Of a stretch of 64,000 nt of DNA, positions 1 to 8,942 are shown piece by piece. The notes beneath the pieces were generated by a model. The model made no database searches, was not told the DNA's origin, and saw only the letters and a list, made by a program, of their open reading frames with translations. Each line of letters opens with the position of its first letter. Position 1 is the stretch's first letter. Origin of the DNA: Sodalis praecaptivus (GTDB taxonomy: Bacteria > Pseudomonadota > Gammaproteobacteria > Enterobacterales > Enterobacteriaceae); assembly GCF_000517425.1 (NCBI RefSeq), contig NZ_CP006569.1, forward strand, positions 2,232,001 through 2,296,000, read 5' to 3'. The position numbers were made by a program, and so were the translations under genes.

Positions 1-864
1 GCGGTTTCGTTCCCGCGCACCGGTGATGACTTACGCCGGGCGCGCCGTTTGGCGCGTGAAGCGGGTTGCCAGGCGGCCATTATCGCTAAAGTGGAGCGCG
101 CTGAGGCCGTGGCCACGCCGGAAAACATGGATGATATGATCCGCGCCGCCGATGCCATTATGGTGGCCCGTGGCGATCTGGGTGTGGAAATAGGTGATGC
201 CGCGTTGATGGGAGTACAAAAACGTTTAATACAACGAGCGCGACAATTAAACCGCGTGGTGATCACCGCAACGCAAATGATGGAGTCAATGATTGCCAGC
301 CCCATGCCGACGCGGGCTGAAGTGATGGACGTGGCCAATGCGGTACTGGACGGTACGGATGCGGTGATGCTTTCGGCCGAAACCGCCGCGGGCAACTATC
401 CTGTCGAAGCCGTAGCGGCGATGGCGAACGTCTGCCTGGGAGCAGAGAGCAGCCCGCAAGTCACCCCCTCAAAGCACCGCCTCGATGTAGAGTTTACCAA
501 CATCGAGGAGATGGCGGCGATGGCGGCCATGTACGCGGCGAATCATTTGCAGGGCGTTAAAGCCGTCATCGCGATGACGGAGTCGGGACGCACCGCCCGC
601 ATGATGTCTCGCATAAGTTCTCGGATACCGATTTATGCGTTATCGCGCCATACCGCCACCTTGAATCAGGCCGCGCTGTATCGCGGCGTTACACCCCTGC
701 CGTTCAAGGGCCGCGCTGTAGGCGTGGGCTCGGCACAAGATGCTATAGCGCTGCTGAAAGCGAACGGTGCTCTGGCCCCAGGGGATAGCGTTATCCTGAC
801 ACAAGGGGACAGCATTGGGAAAATTGGCAGTACCAATACATGTCGTATTTGTCTGGTGGAATAA
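1..864 (+). CDS. pykA: Pyruvate kinase, pykA type (5' end outside window)
   Basis: The last step of glycolysis: phosphoenolpyruvate plus ADP gives pyruvate plus ATP, in the cytoplasm. The reading frame is open from base 1, so the start lies upstream and about 287 C-terminal residues are visible. They include the family signature AKVERAEA, the [10 protein letters not shown] active-site loop, the ATQMMESM segment and the [10 protein letters not shown] stretch, followed by a complete C-terminal domain ending [12 protein letters not shown]. From memory it matches Escherichia coli PykA (the AMP-activated isoenzyme) better than PykF. A pykA gene directly before a cdaR-type regulator differs from the E. 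coli location beside zwf. It may be a second pyruvate kinase tied to sugar-acid catabolism, but that is inference. No clear terminator follows. Confidence 0.93.
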   Translation, partial: AVSFPRTGDDLRRARRLAREAGCQAAIIAKVERAEAVATPENMDDMIRAADAIMVARGDLGVEIGDAALMGVQKRLIQRARQLNRVVITATQMMESMIASPMPTRAEVMDVANAVLDGTDAVMLSAETAAGNYPVEAVAAMANVCLGAESSPQVTPSKHRLDVEFTNIEEMAAMAAMYAANHLQGVKAVIAMTESGRTARMMSRISSRIPIYALSRHTATLNQAALYRGVTPLPFKGRAVGVGSAQDAIALLKANGALAPGDSVILTQGDSIGKIGSTNTCRICLVE

Positions 865-1148
865 GCATCTATTATTATCGTCGTCATAATATGCTGGCGG
901 CGATAATTTTCATTAATCCTTTGCCGATGATTTACTATTTTCTCTAATGCGCGGTAGCGCTTTATTTTCCCCAGGGAATGAATGATAATGTTTATCTGAG
1001 ATAAATGCGTCCTCTTTCTAAATAATGACGAAGTTTGTATCAGAAAGTTTATTAAATTGGGGCAAATTAGCAATGAATGTGGCGTATTGATGATAGGGAT
1101 GTTTTCTGCTTGCGACATGTTTTTTACGCTGCAGCAGAGGGATGATAA

Positions 1149-2303
1149 ATGACAGATTATGATTTCGACGCGAAATTGGCTTACTCGATTGTCGAGCGAA
1201 CCATGAAAATTATCGACTGCAACATCAATGTCATGGATACCCGGGGACGTATAATTGGAAGTGGCGATCGGGAACGTATTGGTGAAATTCATGAGGGAGC
1301 GCTATTGGCGCTCAGTCAACGGCGGGTGGTATCGATAGATGCTGCCTCGATGCATACCTTACAGGGTGTGAAACCGGGCATTAATCTGCCGTTGCATTTC
1401 AACAACCAAATCGTGGGAGTGATCGGTCTTACGGGGGAGCCTAACGGGCTCATGCAGTTCGGTGAACTGGTCTGCATGACGGCGGAAATGATGCTGGAAC
1501 AAGCGCACCTGCTGCAACTTCTGGCGCAAAACAGCCGATTGCGGGAAGAGCTGGTCCTGAGCATGGTGCGCAACGAGACTTATCCCGCCAATATTCGCGA
1601 GTGGGCGCAGCGCTTGGGGGTGGACCTGTCGTTACCGCGTGTCGCTATGGTGGTGGAATTAGACAGCGGTCAGCTTGGCGTCAGTACGGCGATGAGTGAA
1701 TTACAGCAGTTGCAATCGTTGCTGAGAGAAACAGGCAAAGATGACCTCATGGCGATCGTCTCGCTTACCGAAATGGTCGTGTTGAAACCGGCTTACTTAC
1801 ATGCTGAGCGCTGGGAGCCGGAAGAACACAAGCGCCGCATGACACAACTTTATCAACGTTTACAGCAGGAAAGCCCGCTTAAAGTCCGTTTGGCGCTGGG
1901 GAACTTTTTCCCCGAAGAAGGCGGGGTGGTGCGCTCCTATCACACGGCGAAAACCACCATCAGCGTCGGTAAGCAGCGGATGCCCGAGGTACACTGTTTC
2001 TGTTACCAGGACATTAAGCTGCCGGTACTGCTTGATAGTCTGCGCGATGGCTGGCAGGCCGCTGAGTTAGTCAGCCCATTGCAGCGCCTTAAAGCGCAGG
2101 ATGGTAATGGTGTATTTAGAAAAACGCTTCATACGTGGTTTTGCCATAATCAGCAGGCGGGTGAGACGGCCAAAGCGTTGTTTATACACAAAAATACGCT
2201 TGAATATCGCCTGCGGCGCATTACTGAACTGACCGGGCTGAATTTGGCGAATTTTGAAGATCGTTTTCTGCTGTATGTTGCCGCGCTATTGGATAACGTC
2301 TAG
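1149..2303 (+). CDS. cdaR: CdaR-type sugar diacid regulator
   Basis: A 384-residue cytoplasmic transcription activator. In E. coli CdaR switches on uptake and breakdown of galactarate, glucarate and glycerate. The N-terminal diacid-sensing domain is visible (about residues 1-135, with RIIGSGDRERIGEIHEGALL and GVIGLTGEP). The C-terminal PucR-type helix-turn-helix is at about 325-375 (KALFIHKNTLEYRLRRITELTG). Length equals the E. coli protein (385). The start is set by an upstream AGAGGGATGATAA ribosome-binding region. No gar or gud catabolic genes lie in the window; the only sugar-acid-related neighbour is the pyruvate kinase 285 bases upstream on the same strand. The targets may lie to the left of the window, or the regulator may be an orphan. 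Confidence 0.93.
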   Translation: MTDYDFDAKLAYSIVERTMKIIDCNINVMDTRGRIIGSGDRERIGEIHEGALLALSQRRVVSIDAASMHTLQGVKPGINLPLHFNNQIVGVIGLTGEPNGLMQFGELVCMTAEMMLEQAHLLQLLAQNSRLREELVLSMVRNETYPANIREWAQRLGVDLSLPRVAMVVELDSGQLGVSTAMSELQQLQSLLRETGKDDLMAIVSLTEMVVLKPAYLHAERWEPEEHKRRMTQLYQRLQQESPLKVRLALGNFFPEEGGVVRSYHTAKTTISVGKQRMPEVHCFCYQDIKLPVLLDSLRDGWQAAELVSPLQRLKAQDGNGVFRKTLHTWFCHNQQAGETAKALFIHKNTLEYRLRRITELTGLNLANFEDRFLLYVAALLDNV

Positions 2304-2486
2304 CGAAGGCTGAGCCGGTCGTCTTCTTAGCCCTCCGCCAGGGGATAAACGCCGACGTCCTTTTCGGTCGTTTATCGCGGTGTAACGGGGTTGACTTCCT
2401 TTTTTGACGGTGACGTCGCTCGCGTCCAATCCGACCCGGCGGACAGCTTCAGCTCATCCGCTCATGCCCCCTCGCTTGCTGACTGC

Positions 2487-4709
2487 TTAGAACTGATATG
2501 ACAGGCTAACCGAGACGTTAAGCGGTTCCCCATAGACATAACCGTTCATGTAAGAATAATAAGTGCGGTCAAACAGGTTATCGACGTTCGCCTGCACCGC
2601 CATTTGTTTGGTAACTTGATAGCGGGCAAAGAGATTTGCCAGGGGATAACTGCTCTGATAGACGCGCTGAGTGCTGCCATCGGGCGCGGTAAGGTCTTCA
2701 TACACGCGGTTCTGCCACTTGATACCCCCTCCCATGGTCAGCGCCTGGAGCATTGGCAAGCGATAGCTGGAAAACAATTTGAACTCGGTTTGCGGTTGAT
2801 CCGGGTTGTAACGCCCCTCCGAATCACGGGCCACATAACGTGTTGCGCCGAATGTCATTTGCAGGTTGTCGGTTAGCGCCCCGTTAAGCTCAAATTCCGC
2901 CCCTTTGCTGCGCGCGCCCTTGGTCGCAACATAGGCCTGTTCGCTGCTGTTGTTGACATAAACGCCATTCTCTTCTTCACCGACATTGTTTTGCTCAATG
3001 CGGAAAATCGCCATGGTCGCGGTCAGACGACCATCAAGCCACGCAGACTTGAGGCCTGTTTCATAGCTTTTGCCGGTGACCGGCGACAGATAATGACCGC
3101 TGCTATCACGATAGGTTTGCGGCTGGAAAATCGAGGTATAACTGGCGTAAGCTGACCAGCTCTCGTTGATGTCATACACCAGGCCCGCATACGGGGTGAT
3201 GTTGTTTTTTTCCATATTGCCGCTGCTGCCGTCGGAGCTGTATTGTGTGTAACGTGCACCGACAATCAGAGACAGTGGATCCGCCAGCGAAAAGCGTGCG
3301 GCGCTGTAGGCCGATTTCTGACGTACCACATCATCGGCATTTTGATACCAGCCCTGCCATGCCGGTTCGGCGATATTGCCGTTCCAGTGATTATTAAACG
3401 CGCCAAGATCGTTGGCGGTGATGTCATAGGCGTCTAAATCGGTTACACCATCCTGGCTGTCGGTCACATTGTGTTGACGGCTGTAGGTAACGCCAAGCAT
3501 CAGTTGATGCTTACGACCGAACAACGCGAAGGGGCCGCTGGCATAGCCGTCCACCGATGTTAGTTCACGCTTACCACGATCCATGCTGCCGTAACCATCC
3601 GCACCTTCACCGGTGGTGGCATCGGGATAAGACTGGTATCCGACATAAAGCAGTTTATCACTGAAGGTGTTTTCAGCGTGGGTGCCATTTAGACTCACAC
3701 GCCAGCCATTATCGAAGTTATGGACCAAATCGGCATACACTTTGCGCGCTGTCGTGTGGTAGTAAGTCCAGTCCGCCGAAGAGTTCAGGCTGCGTTGGTA
3801 ATGCGTAAGCGAGCCATTGCTGTAAAACACCGGATTACCGCCCCAAGTGGGATCGCGGGTATCTGCGTCTTGATAATCGTAGCCGAGCGACACCGTAGTA
3901 TCATCGGTGATATCCGCATCAAGCACGCCATAAAGGAATTTGGTATTTTTATGGTAACGATCTAGCCAGCTATCTTGATCCTGATAACCCGCGATAACGC
4001 GTCCCCGCACCGATCCCGCTTCATTCAACGGGGCTGAAACGTCTGCGACATAACGCTGTTTATCCCAGCTGCCGTAGCTGGCGCTCAGCGTTCCGGTGAG
4101 CGCTTTGCTGTCGGCGTGTTTACGCACCATATTCACTGACGCTGCCGGGCTGCCTGCGCCCGTCAACAGACCGGTGGCGCCACGCACCACCTCGATGCGA
4201 TCATATATCGCCGTATCCGAAGCGGCGTCCCCGAAATTCCAGGCATCGCCCACCGAGGTAGGAATGCCATCGAATGTGAAATTAGTGAGCTTAAAGCCGC
4301 GAGAATAATATTCCGAGCGTTCACTGTCCACCAAATTACTGGTAATGCCGGTGGTGTTATTCAGCACATCGTTAACCGTTTGTAACTGCTGATCCTGCAT
4401 ACGCTGCTGAGTAATGACACTGACGGATTGGGGGATATCGCGCGGCGTCAGAAGAAGTTTTGTGCCGGCTCGGGTGGTCGTCACCTGATAATCTTTGTTC
4501 TCTGCGCCACCGTTATCGCCATCGGAGGTGGCATTTACCACTATCACATCATTCTGGCTGTCGCTTTTGGTCGAACTGGACTCGGTCGTCTGCGCCATTG
4601 CCTGGTTGAGAAGCGTCTGTACCGCCATGGCCAACAAGGACACCGTAAAGGTTTTGCGGATGCTTGGCACGAGGTTGTTAGCGCGAGTTTCCTTGCGATT
4701 CGGGAGCAT
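2487..4709 (-). CDS. fhuE: TonB-dependent hydroxamate siderophore receptor, FhuE type
   Basis: A 740-residue outer-membrane receptor that would import ferric coprogen, rhodotorulic acid or a similar hydroxamate siderophore with TonB energy. A signal peptide spans about residues 18-40 (ends AMAQ). The plug domain shows TPRDIPQSVSVITQQRM and YDRIEVVRGATGLLTG. The 22-strand barrel carries repeated WGGNPVF-, ASYTSIFQPQ- and FRIEQNNV-type motifs and ends in the usual aromatic residue (SYQF). From memory these match E. coli FhuE (729 residues) throughout rather than FhuA or FepA. A Fur box lies about 105 bases upstream of the start. The gene is divergent from an fhuD-type gene, so both probably respond to iron starvation. 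Confidence 0.92.
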   Translation of the reverse strand: MLPNRKETRANNLVPSIRKTFTVSLLAMAVQTLLNQAMAQTTESSSTKSDSQNDVIVVNATSDGDNGGAENKDYQVTTTRAGTKLLLTPRDIPQSVSVITQQRMQDQQLQTVNDVLNNTTGITSNLVDSERSEYYSRGFKLTNFTFDGIPTSVGDAWNFGDAASDTAIYDRIEVVRGATGLLTGAGSPAASVNMVRKHADSKALTGTLSASYGSWDKQRYVADVSAPLNEAGSVRGRVIAGYQDQDSWLDRYHKNTKFLYGVLDADITDDTTVSLGYDYQDADTRDPTWGGNPVFYSNGSLTHYQRSLNSSADWTYYHTTARKVYADLVHNFDNGWRVSLNGTHAENTFSDKLLYVGYQSYPDATTGEGADGYGSMDRGKRELTSVDGYASGPFALFGRKHQLMLGVTYSRQHNVTDSQDGVTDLDAYDITANDLGAFNNHWNGNIAEPAWQGWYQNADDVVRQKSAYSAARFSLADPLSLIVGARYTQYSSDGSSGNMEKNNITPYAGLVYDINESWSAYASYTSIFQPQTYRDSSGHYLSPVTGKSYETGLKSAWLDGRLTATMAIFRIEQNNVGEEENGVYVNNSSEQAYVATKGARSKGAEFELNGALTDNLQMTFGATRYVARDSEGRYNPDQPQTEFKLFSSYRLPMLQALTMGGGIKWQNRVYEDLTAPDGSTQRVYQSSYPLANLFARYQVTKQMAVQANVDNLFDRTYYSYMNGYVYGEPLNVSVSLSYQF

Positions 4710-4813
4710 AGTGTTTTCCGTCGGAAAGATCGAGATGTGTTGTTATCGAGCGTCTTATTCAGCGTGCCGTACCCTGTTGCGGCTCTCGAAAGTAAGAAGC
4801 GAAAATTATTAAA

Positions 4814-4832
4814 GCCAATGATAATCATTTGT
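4814..4832 (-). promoter_or_regulatory. Fur box upstream of fhuE-type receptor
   Basis: The 19-base stretch around AATGATAATCATT matches the classical Fur consensus GATAATGATAATCATTATC at 14 of 19 positions by eye. It lies in an AT-rich region before the receptor start. It implies repression by Fur with ferrous iron. Confidence 0.75.
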
Positions 4833-5182
4833 ATTATTAATTCAAAAAAGGTTTTGCCTAAATATGTAAATATTTGTATTGGTCAGTAAAATCAATTGAC
4901 TGGCGTGAAAAGGACTAAGAGGGGCCAGGCTTAGCGTGCGGGCACATTAGGGCGATGAGGCGGAAGAGGATTGGTGTCCCAGCATGGTCGTTTTGGCGAG
5001 CAGAGGGATATCGACGTTATCCCGCCAAGCGTCCGTAGGTCATTTCATTGTCTTCAGGGGGTAGGGTTACCGTCTATGGTACGCGGATGTGGCGTGATGG
5101 AAACCGCCCCCGGCGTTGCCTTGGACCGTCGCATTTTAAATTCCGATTGCGATCGCTATCCTTCTGCATCTACAATTTTCAC

Positions 5183-5201
5183 TCGAATGATTATCATTTG
5201 C
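5183..5201 (+). promoter_or_regulatory. Fur box upstream of fhuD-type gene
   Basis: The stretch around AATGATTATCATT matches the 19-base Fur consensus at about 13 of 19 positions. It lies about 150 bases before the start of the binding-protein gene. It is separate from the box serving the receptor, so each divergent gene seems to have its own iron control. Apart from these two boxes, the 4710-5353 interval holds nothing I can support as coding. Confidence 0.65.
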
Positions 5202-5353
5202 TTTAGGACACTTATGACGGAAGGTACCCTCAGCGGGGGCAGGAAGGCCACCTTGGCGCGGAATGCCGAATTTTTACCCTCTTGTGGGAAACGAACGACG
5301 CGTGCTACCGAATGCAGCCTCAAGAACGACGCGCCAGTAGGGAGAAGGTCTTG

Positions 5354-6247
5354 ATGGCGAGGCGTTCATCGGTTATTGACGCGAACCGGCGCCGTGTGGT
5401 TACCGCGTTGCTGCTGATGCCATGGTTACCGGGCGCTTCGGCGCAGACGGATAAGCCGGTTAAACGTATTATTTCCCTGGAATGGCTGCCGCTGGAATTG
5501 CTTTTTGCCTTGGGCGTGACGCCATTGGCGGCGGCCGATACCCATGACTATCGACTGTGGGTAAGGGAGCCAGCGTTGCCCGTCGGCGTCATTGATGTTG
5601 GCCAGCGTGACGCACCCAATCTGGAATTCATCGCCGAACTGAAACCGGATCTGATTCTGTATTCCCAGGGATATGGCCCGCGCGCGGATCAATTCCATGA
5701 CATCGCTCCCGCCATGGAGTTCAACTTTACCGACGAGCGCGGTCATCCCTTGCGCACGGTACGTGCCGGCCTGCTGTCGCTGGCTGAACGGCTGGACAGG
5801 GCGGCAGCGGCCCGGGAACACCTGGACTTTTTTGATCGACAATTGGCGGACGCCAAGGCGCGCCTTGGCTCCTATCGGCGACAGCCGTTGCTGGTTTTCT
5901 CGCTAATAGACGATCGTCATGTCTTCATCCTCGGTGAGACAAGCCTTTTCGGGGACGTCATGCGGCAACTGGCCATCGACAACGCTTGGCAGGGAGAAAA
6001 TACGTTTTGGGGCACCGCGGTAGTCGGCATCGAATACCTGGCGAAATTGCCACCGCTCCGCGCCATTTGTCTAGATCACGGCGATGAAGCCGCCAGGGCG
6101 CGCGTCGCCGCCACGCCTATATGGAAATCCCTCTCCTTCGTACGTGAGAACACATGGCGTAATGTTCCCGCGATATGGTTTTTTGGCGCTACGCTATCCG
6201 CCCTTCGATTTTGCCGTATGCTTGAGGATTTAGAAAACCAATGGTAA
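5354..6247 (+). CDS. fhuD: Periplasmic ferric hydroxamate-binding protein, FhuD type
   Basis: A 297-residue substrate-binding protein that would carry ferric hydroxamate siderophores across the periplasm to the FhuBC permease. The start at 5354 is chosen because GGAGAAGG sits five bases before it. The reading frame is open further upstream but without such a site. The N terminus has a twin-arginine-like export signal (NRRRVVTALLLMPWLPGASA), as in E. coli FhuD. Family motifs seen from memory are SLEWLPLELLFALGVTP, YRLWVREP, IDVGQRDAPNLE, NAWQGENTFWG and IWFFGATLSA. No fhuB or fhuC permease or ATPase gene is beside it, so the permease must be elsewhere or shared. It is paired with the divergent FhuE-type receptor and preceded by its own Fur box. 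Confidence 0.9.
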   Translation: MARRSSVIDANRRRVVTALLLMPWLPGASAQTDKPVKRIISLEWLPLELLFALGVTPLAAADTHDYRLWVREPALPVGVIDVGQRDAPNLEFIAELKPDLILYSQGYGPRADQFHDIAPAMEFNFTDERGHPLRTVRAGLLSLAERLDRAAAAREHLDFFDRQLADAKARLGSYRRQPLLVFSLIDDRHVFILGETSLFGDVMRQLAIDNAWQGENTFWGTAVVGIEYLAKLPPLRAICLDHGDEAARARVAATPIWKSLSFVRENTWRNVPAIWFFGATLSALRFCRMLEDLENQW

Positions 6248-6318
6248 CTTCACGCGAGATACGCGATGGCCTAAGCTAGAACGGCCATTTTAATGACGAT
6301 GTGGAGAGTTGTTTACCG

Positions 6319-6741
6319 TCACGTTTTTTGATCTTGATGTTTAATTACATCGATAATAACTGAGCCAATGGGACGTTCATACTCCCCGATCCCGTACAGC
6401 TGAGAACGATAGAAATAGTCCAAACTTACATCGCAAACCAGCAGTGACTCGCTCGCGCTGGGCCACCACGGGTTGTTCCATATGTATTCAGCAATCCATT
6501 TCTTTCCATCAAATAGGGAGATGCTGCCTTGAGTCCCTGTTGATGCACCGTCGCGACCGCACGAACAAATGTCGTAAATAGTATTAGCATGAATAATCTT
6601 ACCTTCTAACCTAGAAAGCGGTATTTCAATATCTTTATTGCTTTGTGCATGAAATTTACCCCAATGCAGCGTCACGTTTTTTATTGTCATGTCAAAATTT
6701 ATTGGCTTAATGCTTATATCAACCCATTGTTTATAGGACAT
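6319..6741 (-). CDS. Aegerolysin family protein
   Basis: A 140-residue beta-sandwich protein of the aegerolysin family, small proteins that bind specific membrane lipids (in studied members sphingomyelin/cholesterol or ceramide phosphoethanolamine, the latter abundant in insects). Visible hallmarks are QWVDI near residue 5, IKNVTLHWGKF (20-30), the CSCGR motif (59-63), GTQGS (69-73), and W88 followed by NPWWP. From memory these follow the fungal ostreolysin/pleurotolysin A pattern almost end to end. There is no signal peptide. The start has an AGGTGAT ribosome-binding site. No MACPF-type partner protein lies in the window, although many aegerolysins need one to form pores. The gene is AT-rich compared with its left neighbours and stands alone, which fits acquisition by transfer. 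Confidence 0.82.
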   Translation of the reverse strand: MSYKQWVDISIKPINFDMTIKNVTLHWGKFHAQSNKDIEIPLSRLEGKIIHANTIYDICSCGRDGASTGTQGSISLFDGKKWIAEYIWNNPWWPSASESLLVCDVSLDYFYRSQLYGIGEYERPIGSVIIDVIKHQDQKT

Positions 6742-7199
6742 GTGCGATCACCTGTTTTCTTAAGTTGTATCCGTAGGGAATCTACACTCGAACACGTTTG
6801 AATGTAGACGCCAATCCAGAAAGTCAGCGAGAAATAAGACCTATGCGTTTCCTTTAATTACCTCTTAGCGTTAATGGATCAGGGGCGTAAAAATAACACC
6901 TCAAGTTTGAATTATTATTCACTCAGGATTTTGAGCCAGAAAGTTTCTTAAACGTCACTGCATGGATATATATCGCGCGCGACAAAGGACGCGCCATTAT
7001 TAACGGGCAGCGGGATCCTGAGCGCGGACGAGCTTAATGTGTGCGCCGATAGGGTATCACGAGCGCCGCCTTTTACAATGCCACACAACCTCATTTATCC
7101 TGTGACGTAGAGGCTGCGTCTAGGGCATTGACCGTACACTGACCGGAAGCATTGTTGCATGCCACGGCATTTTGCCGACTGTACCGGCTCGACGAGGCT

Positions 7200-7422
7200 T
7201 CAAGGGACGTTCAGGTTACTTGGCTTCATATTGGCAAGCATAAAGCGGTACGCGTTATCGCCGTAAACCAGCAATATGTAACCTGGTGCGCTAACTACCA
7301 TCAGCGGTGATAGCAGCCGTCGACATCTCTCCCGCGTCGGCGTTGTCGATGACATTAGAACCCGCCCCGTTGCCCCAACCATTTGTTGCTGTCATCGCAC
7401 AGGCGATGACCGATTGTGTCAT
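7200..7422 (-). pseudogene. Possible frameshifted small secreted protein remnant
   Basis: On the minus strand a frame from the ATG at 7420-7422 reads like an export signal (MTQSVIACAMTATNGWGN) and runs about 43 codons to a stop near 7293. The next frame then continues SAPGYILLVYGDNAYRFMLA to a stop at 7200. One frameshift would join them into about 74 residues. I recognise no family. The rest of the 6742-7493 interval holds nothing I can support. Confidence 0.2.
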
Positions 7423-7493
7423 AAGCACGATAAGGGGTAGGTCAGGGTGGGCGTTTAGAGCGTTGGTATCACAACGGAAAGGAATCTGTAAAG

Positions 7494-8663
7494 ATGCGAA
7501 TTACGAAAGGCATTTACCCATGCATTGATGGATATGGATCACCTGAACACATAGAACCATCTTCACCTCCAGCGATTAACCAGTGCCAAGGCATAACTCC
7601 GTATGCCATAAAAATTTCCAATGCATGCTATCGACTCGCACACCTGCACATCGACGGCAACAGCGTGCAGAATAGGTCAGTAAACTGCGCACGATTACTG
7701 CGTTTGCAGAATCATAGCGTAATAACCTATGCCAAGAAAATATATAATACACCTTTGGATGACAGGATCGTCGATTCAAAGGGTCTTGAGCAGACAAGTT
7801 TTCGCCCTGCGCCATACCGGCGTAAGAAGGTGATAGACCCGGAAAATCCGGGAAAAATGATTTCGCGAACTACTCTACATTTGCGCCAGAAGGTGGTAGA
7901 CCCGGCAAATGAAGGGAAACTGGTGTCTCGGGGGGCGTTATATAAGCGCAAAAAGGTCGAAGACCCGCATAATCCGGGGAAACTGATTTCTCGCAGTGCC
8001 TTATATAAGCGTATTAAGGTGATAGATCCAGAAAACCAGGGGAAAACAATTTCACAAAGTACATTAAACGGCAGGGTTAAGGTCGCAGACCCGGAAAATG
8101 TTGGGGCGTTGATTTCCCGTAATGTGCTATATAAGCGTAAAATGGTTGCAGATCCCGATAATCTGGGTGAGATGATTTCTTGCAATAAATTATATAAGAG
8201 AAAAAAGGTGGCTGACCCTGATAATCCGGGGAAAATGGTGTCCAGAAATACCTTAAGAATGCGTCAGAAAATCGAAAACCCGGAAAATCCCGGCGAAATG
8301 ATCTCTCGCAATGCGCTATATAAGCGCAAAAAAGTTGCTGATCCAGAGAATCCCGGAGAGATGATTTCCCGCAATACCCTCTATAAGCGTAAAAGAGTCC
8401 CAGATCCGGAAAACCCCGGGGAAACCGTTACGCGTAGCATACTATATAGACGCAAGCGAGTGGCAGACCCACAAAATCCTGGGAGGATGATAGCCTTAAG
8501 TACCTTTTATAGCCGTAAAAGAATAGCAGACCCGGAGAATCCGGGAAAAACGATCTCTCTGAATGCCTTACAAATGCGTCAGAGGGTGGCAGAGCCGGCA
8601 AATCCGGGGAAAGTGATTTCGCGGGGTGCATTCTTTCAACGCAATAAGAGTCTGACATTATGA
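7494..8663 (+). CDS. Basic protein of 21-residue repeats (paralogue 1)
   Basis: Function unknown; a 389-residue protein I do not recognise. Residues 1-109 form a unique N-terminal part rich in Cys, His and Asn. Residues 110-382 are thirteen back-to-back 21-residue repeats with consensus RKKVADPENPGKMISRNALYK, followed by a seven-residue tail. Each unit has a basic start, a DPxNPG turn and an ISRxxLY segment that could be a short helix. The protein is strongly basic. There is no signal peptide or membrane segment. AAAGGAATCTGTAAAG before the ATG gives a plausible ribosome-binding site. A paralogue lies at 22980. Both begin MRI-x-K-x-IY, both have QNR at residues 59-61, and both end their last repeat at residue 382. 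A secreted or nucleic-acid-binding effector is a guess. Confidence 0.8.
   Translation: MRITKGIYPCIDGYGSPEHIEPSSPPAINQCQGITPYAIKISNACYRLAHLHIDGNSVQNRSVNCARLLRLQNHSVITYAKKIYNTPLDDRIVDSKGLEQTSFRPAPYRRKKVIDPENPGKMISRTTLHLRQKVVDPANEGKLVSRGALYKRKKVEDPHNPGKLISRSALYKRIKVIDPENQGKTISQSTLNGRVKVADPENVGALISRNVLYKRKMVADPDNLGEMISCNKLYKRKKVADPDNPGKMVSRNTLRMRQKIENPENPGEMISRNALYKRKKVADPENPGEMISRNTLYKRKRVPDPENPGETVTRSILYRRKRVADPQNPGRMIALSTFYSRKRIADPENPGKTISLNALQMRQRVAEPANPGKVISRGAFFQRNKSLTL
7821..8639 (+). repeat. Thirteen 63-bp coding repeats
   Basis: Tandem 63-base units encode the 21-residue repeats of the surrounding gene. DNA identity between units is moderate (typical units share ...GACCCGGAAAATCCGGG...), so the array is old or kept diverse at DNA level while DPxNPG, S and R positions stay fixed in protein. 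Confidence 0.85.
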
Positions 8664-8902
8664 ACATAGCCGTTGCAAATGGGAAAAATCATTCGTTCGC
8701 CGCCACCCTAGCGCCTGGCGAGCTCGAGATCCTCTGGAACGCGATGGGAATTCCCTGGTTGATAGCTAAGAGGCTGGCCTTATCGCAGGCGTGCCGCCCG
8801 GCCTCTGGTTGTCGCGCACGGCATCCGTCATGAAGCAAGTGGATTCGGACTTCACGCAGCGAGGCGGTATCCGGTGGCTTGTCGCGTTATCCGCAGGGAC
8901 AA

Positions 8903-8927
8903 GGAGCGCGCAAGGCGGGCGCGCTCC
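8903..8927. terminator. Hairpin downstream of PirB-like gene
   Basis: A perfect 9-bp stem, GGAGCGCGC and GCGCGCTCC, around a 7-base loop, 16 bases past the stop of the minus-strand toxin gene. Only a weak T run (TTGTCC) follows on the minus strand, so it is a possible rather than certain intrinsic terminator. The 8664-8902 interval otherwise shows nothing. Confidence 0.4.
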
Positions 8928-8942
8928 TCGCACTTGTGCAGA

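Noticed and set aside
7727..8185. Minus-strand frame of 152 codons opposite the repeat protein
   Set aside because: It is the antisense shadow of the 63-bp repeats, with no start signal.
7821..8639. Regular direct repeats considered as a CRISPR array
   Set aside because: The repeats are contiguous 63-base coding units with no spacers, and the frame is open throughout; there are no cas genes.
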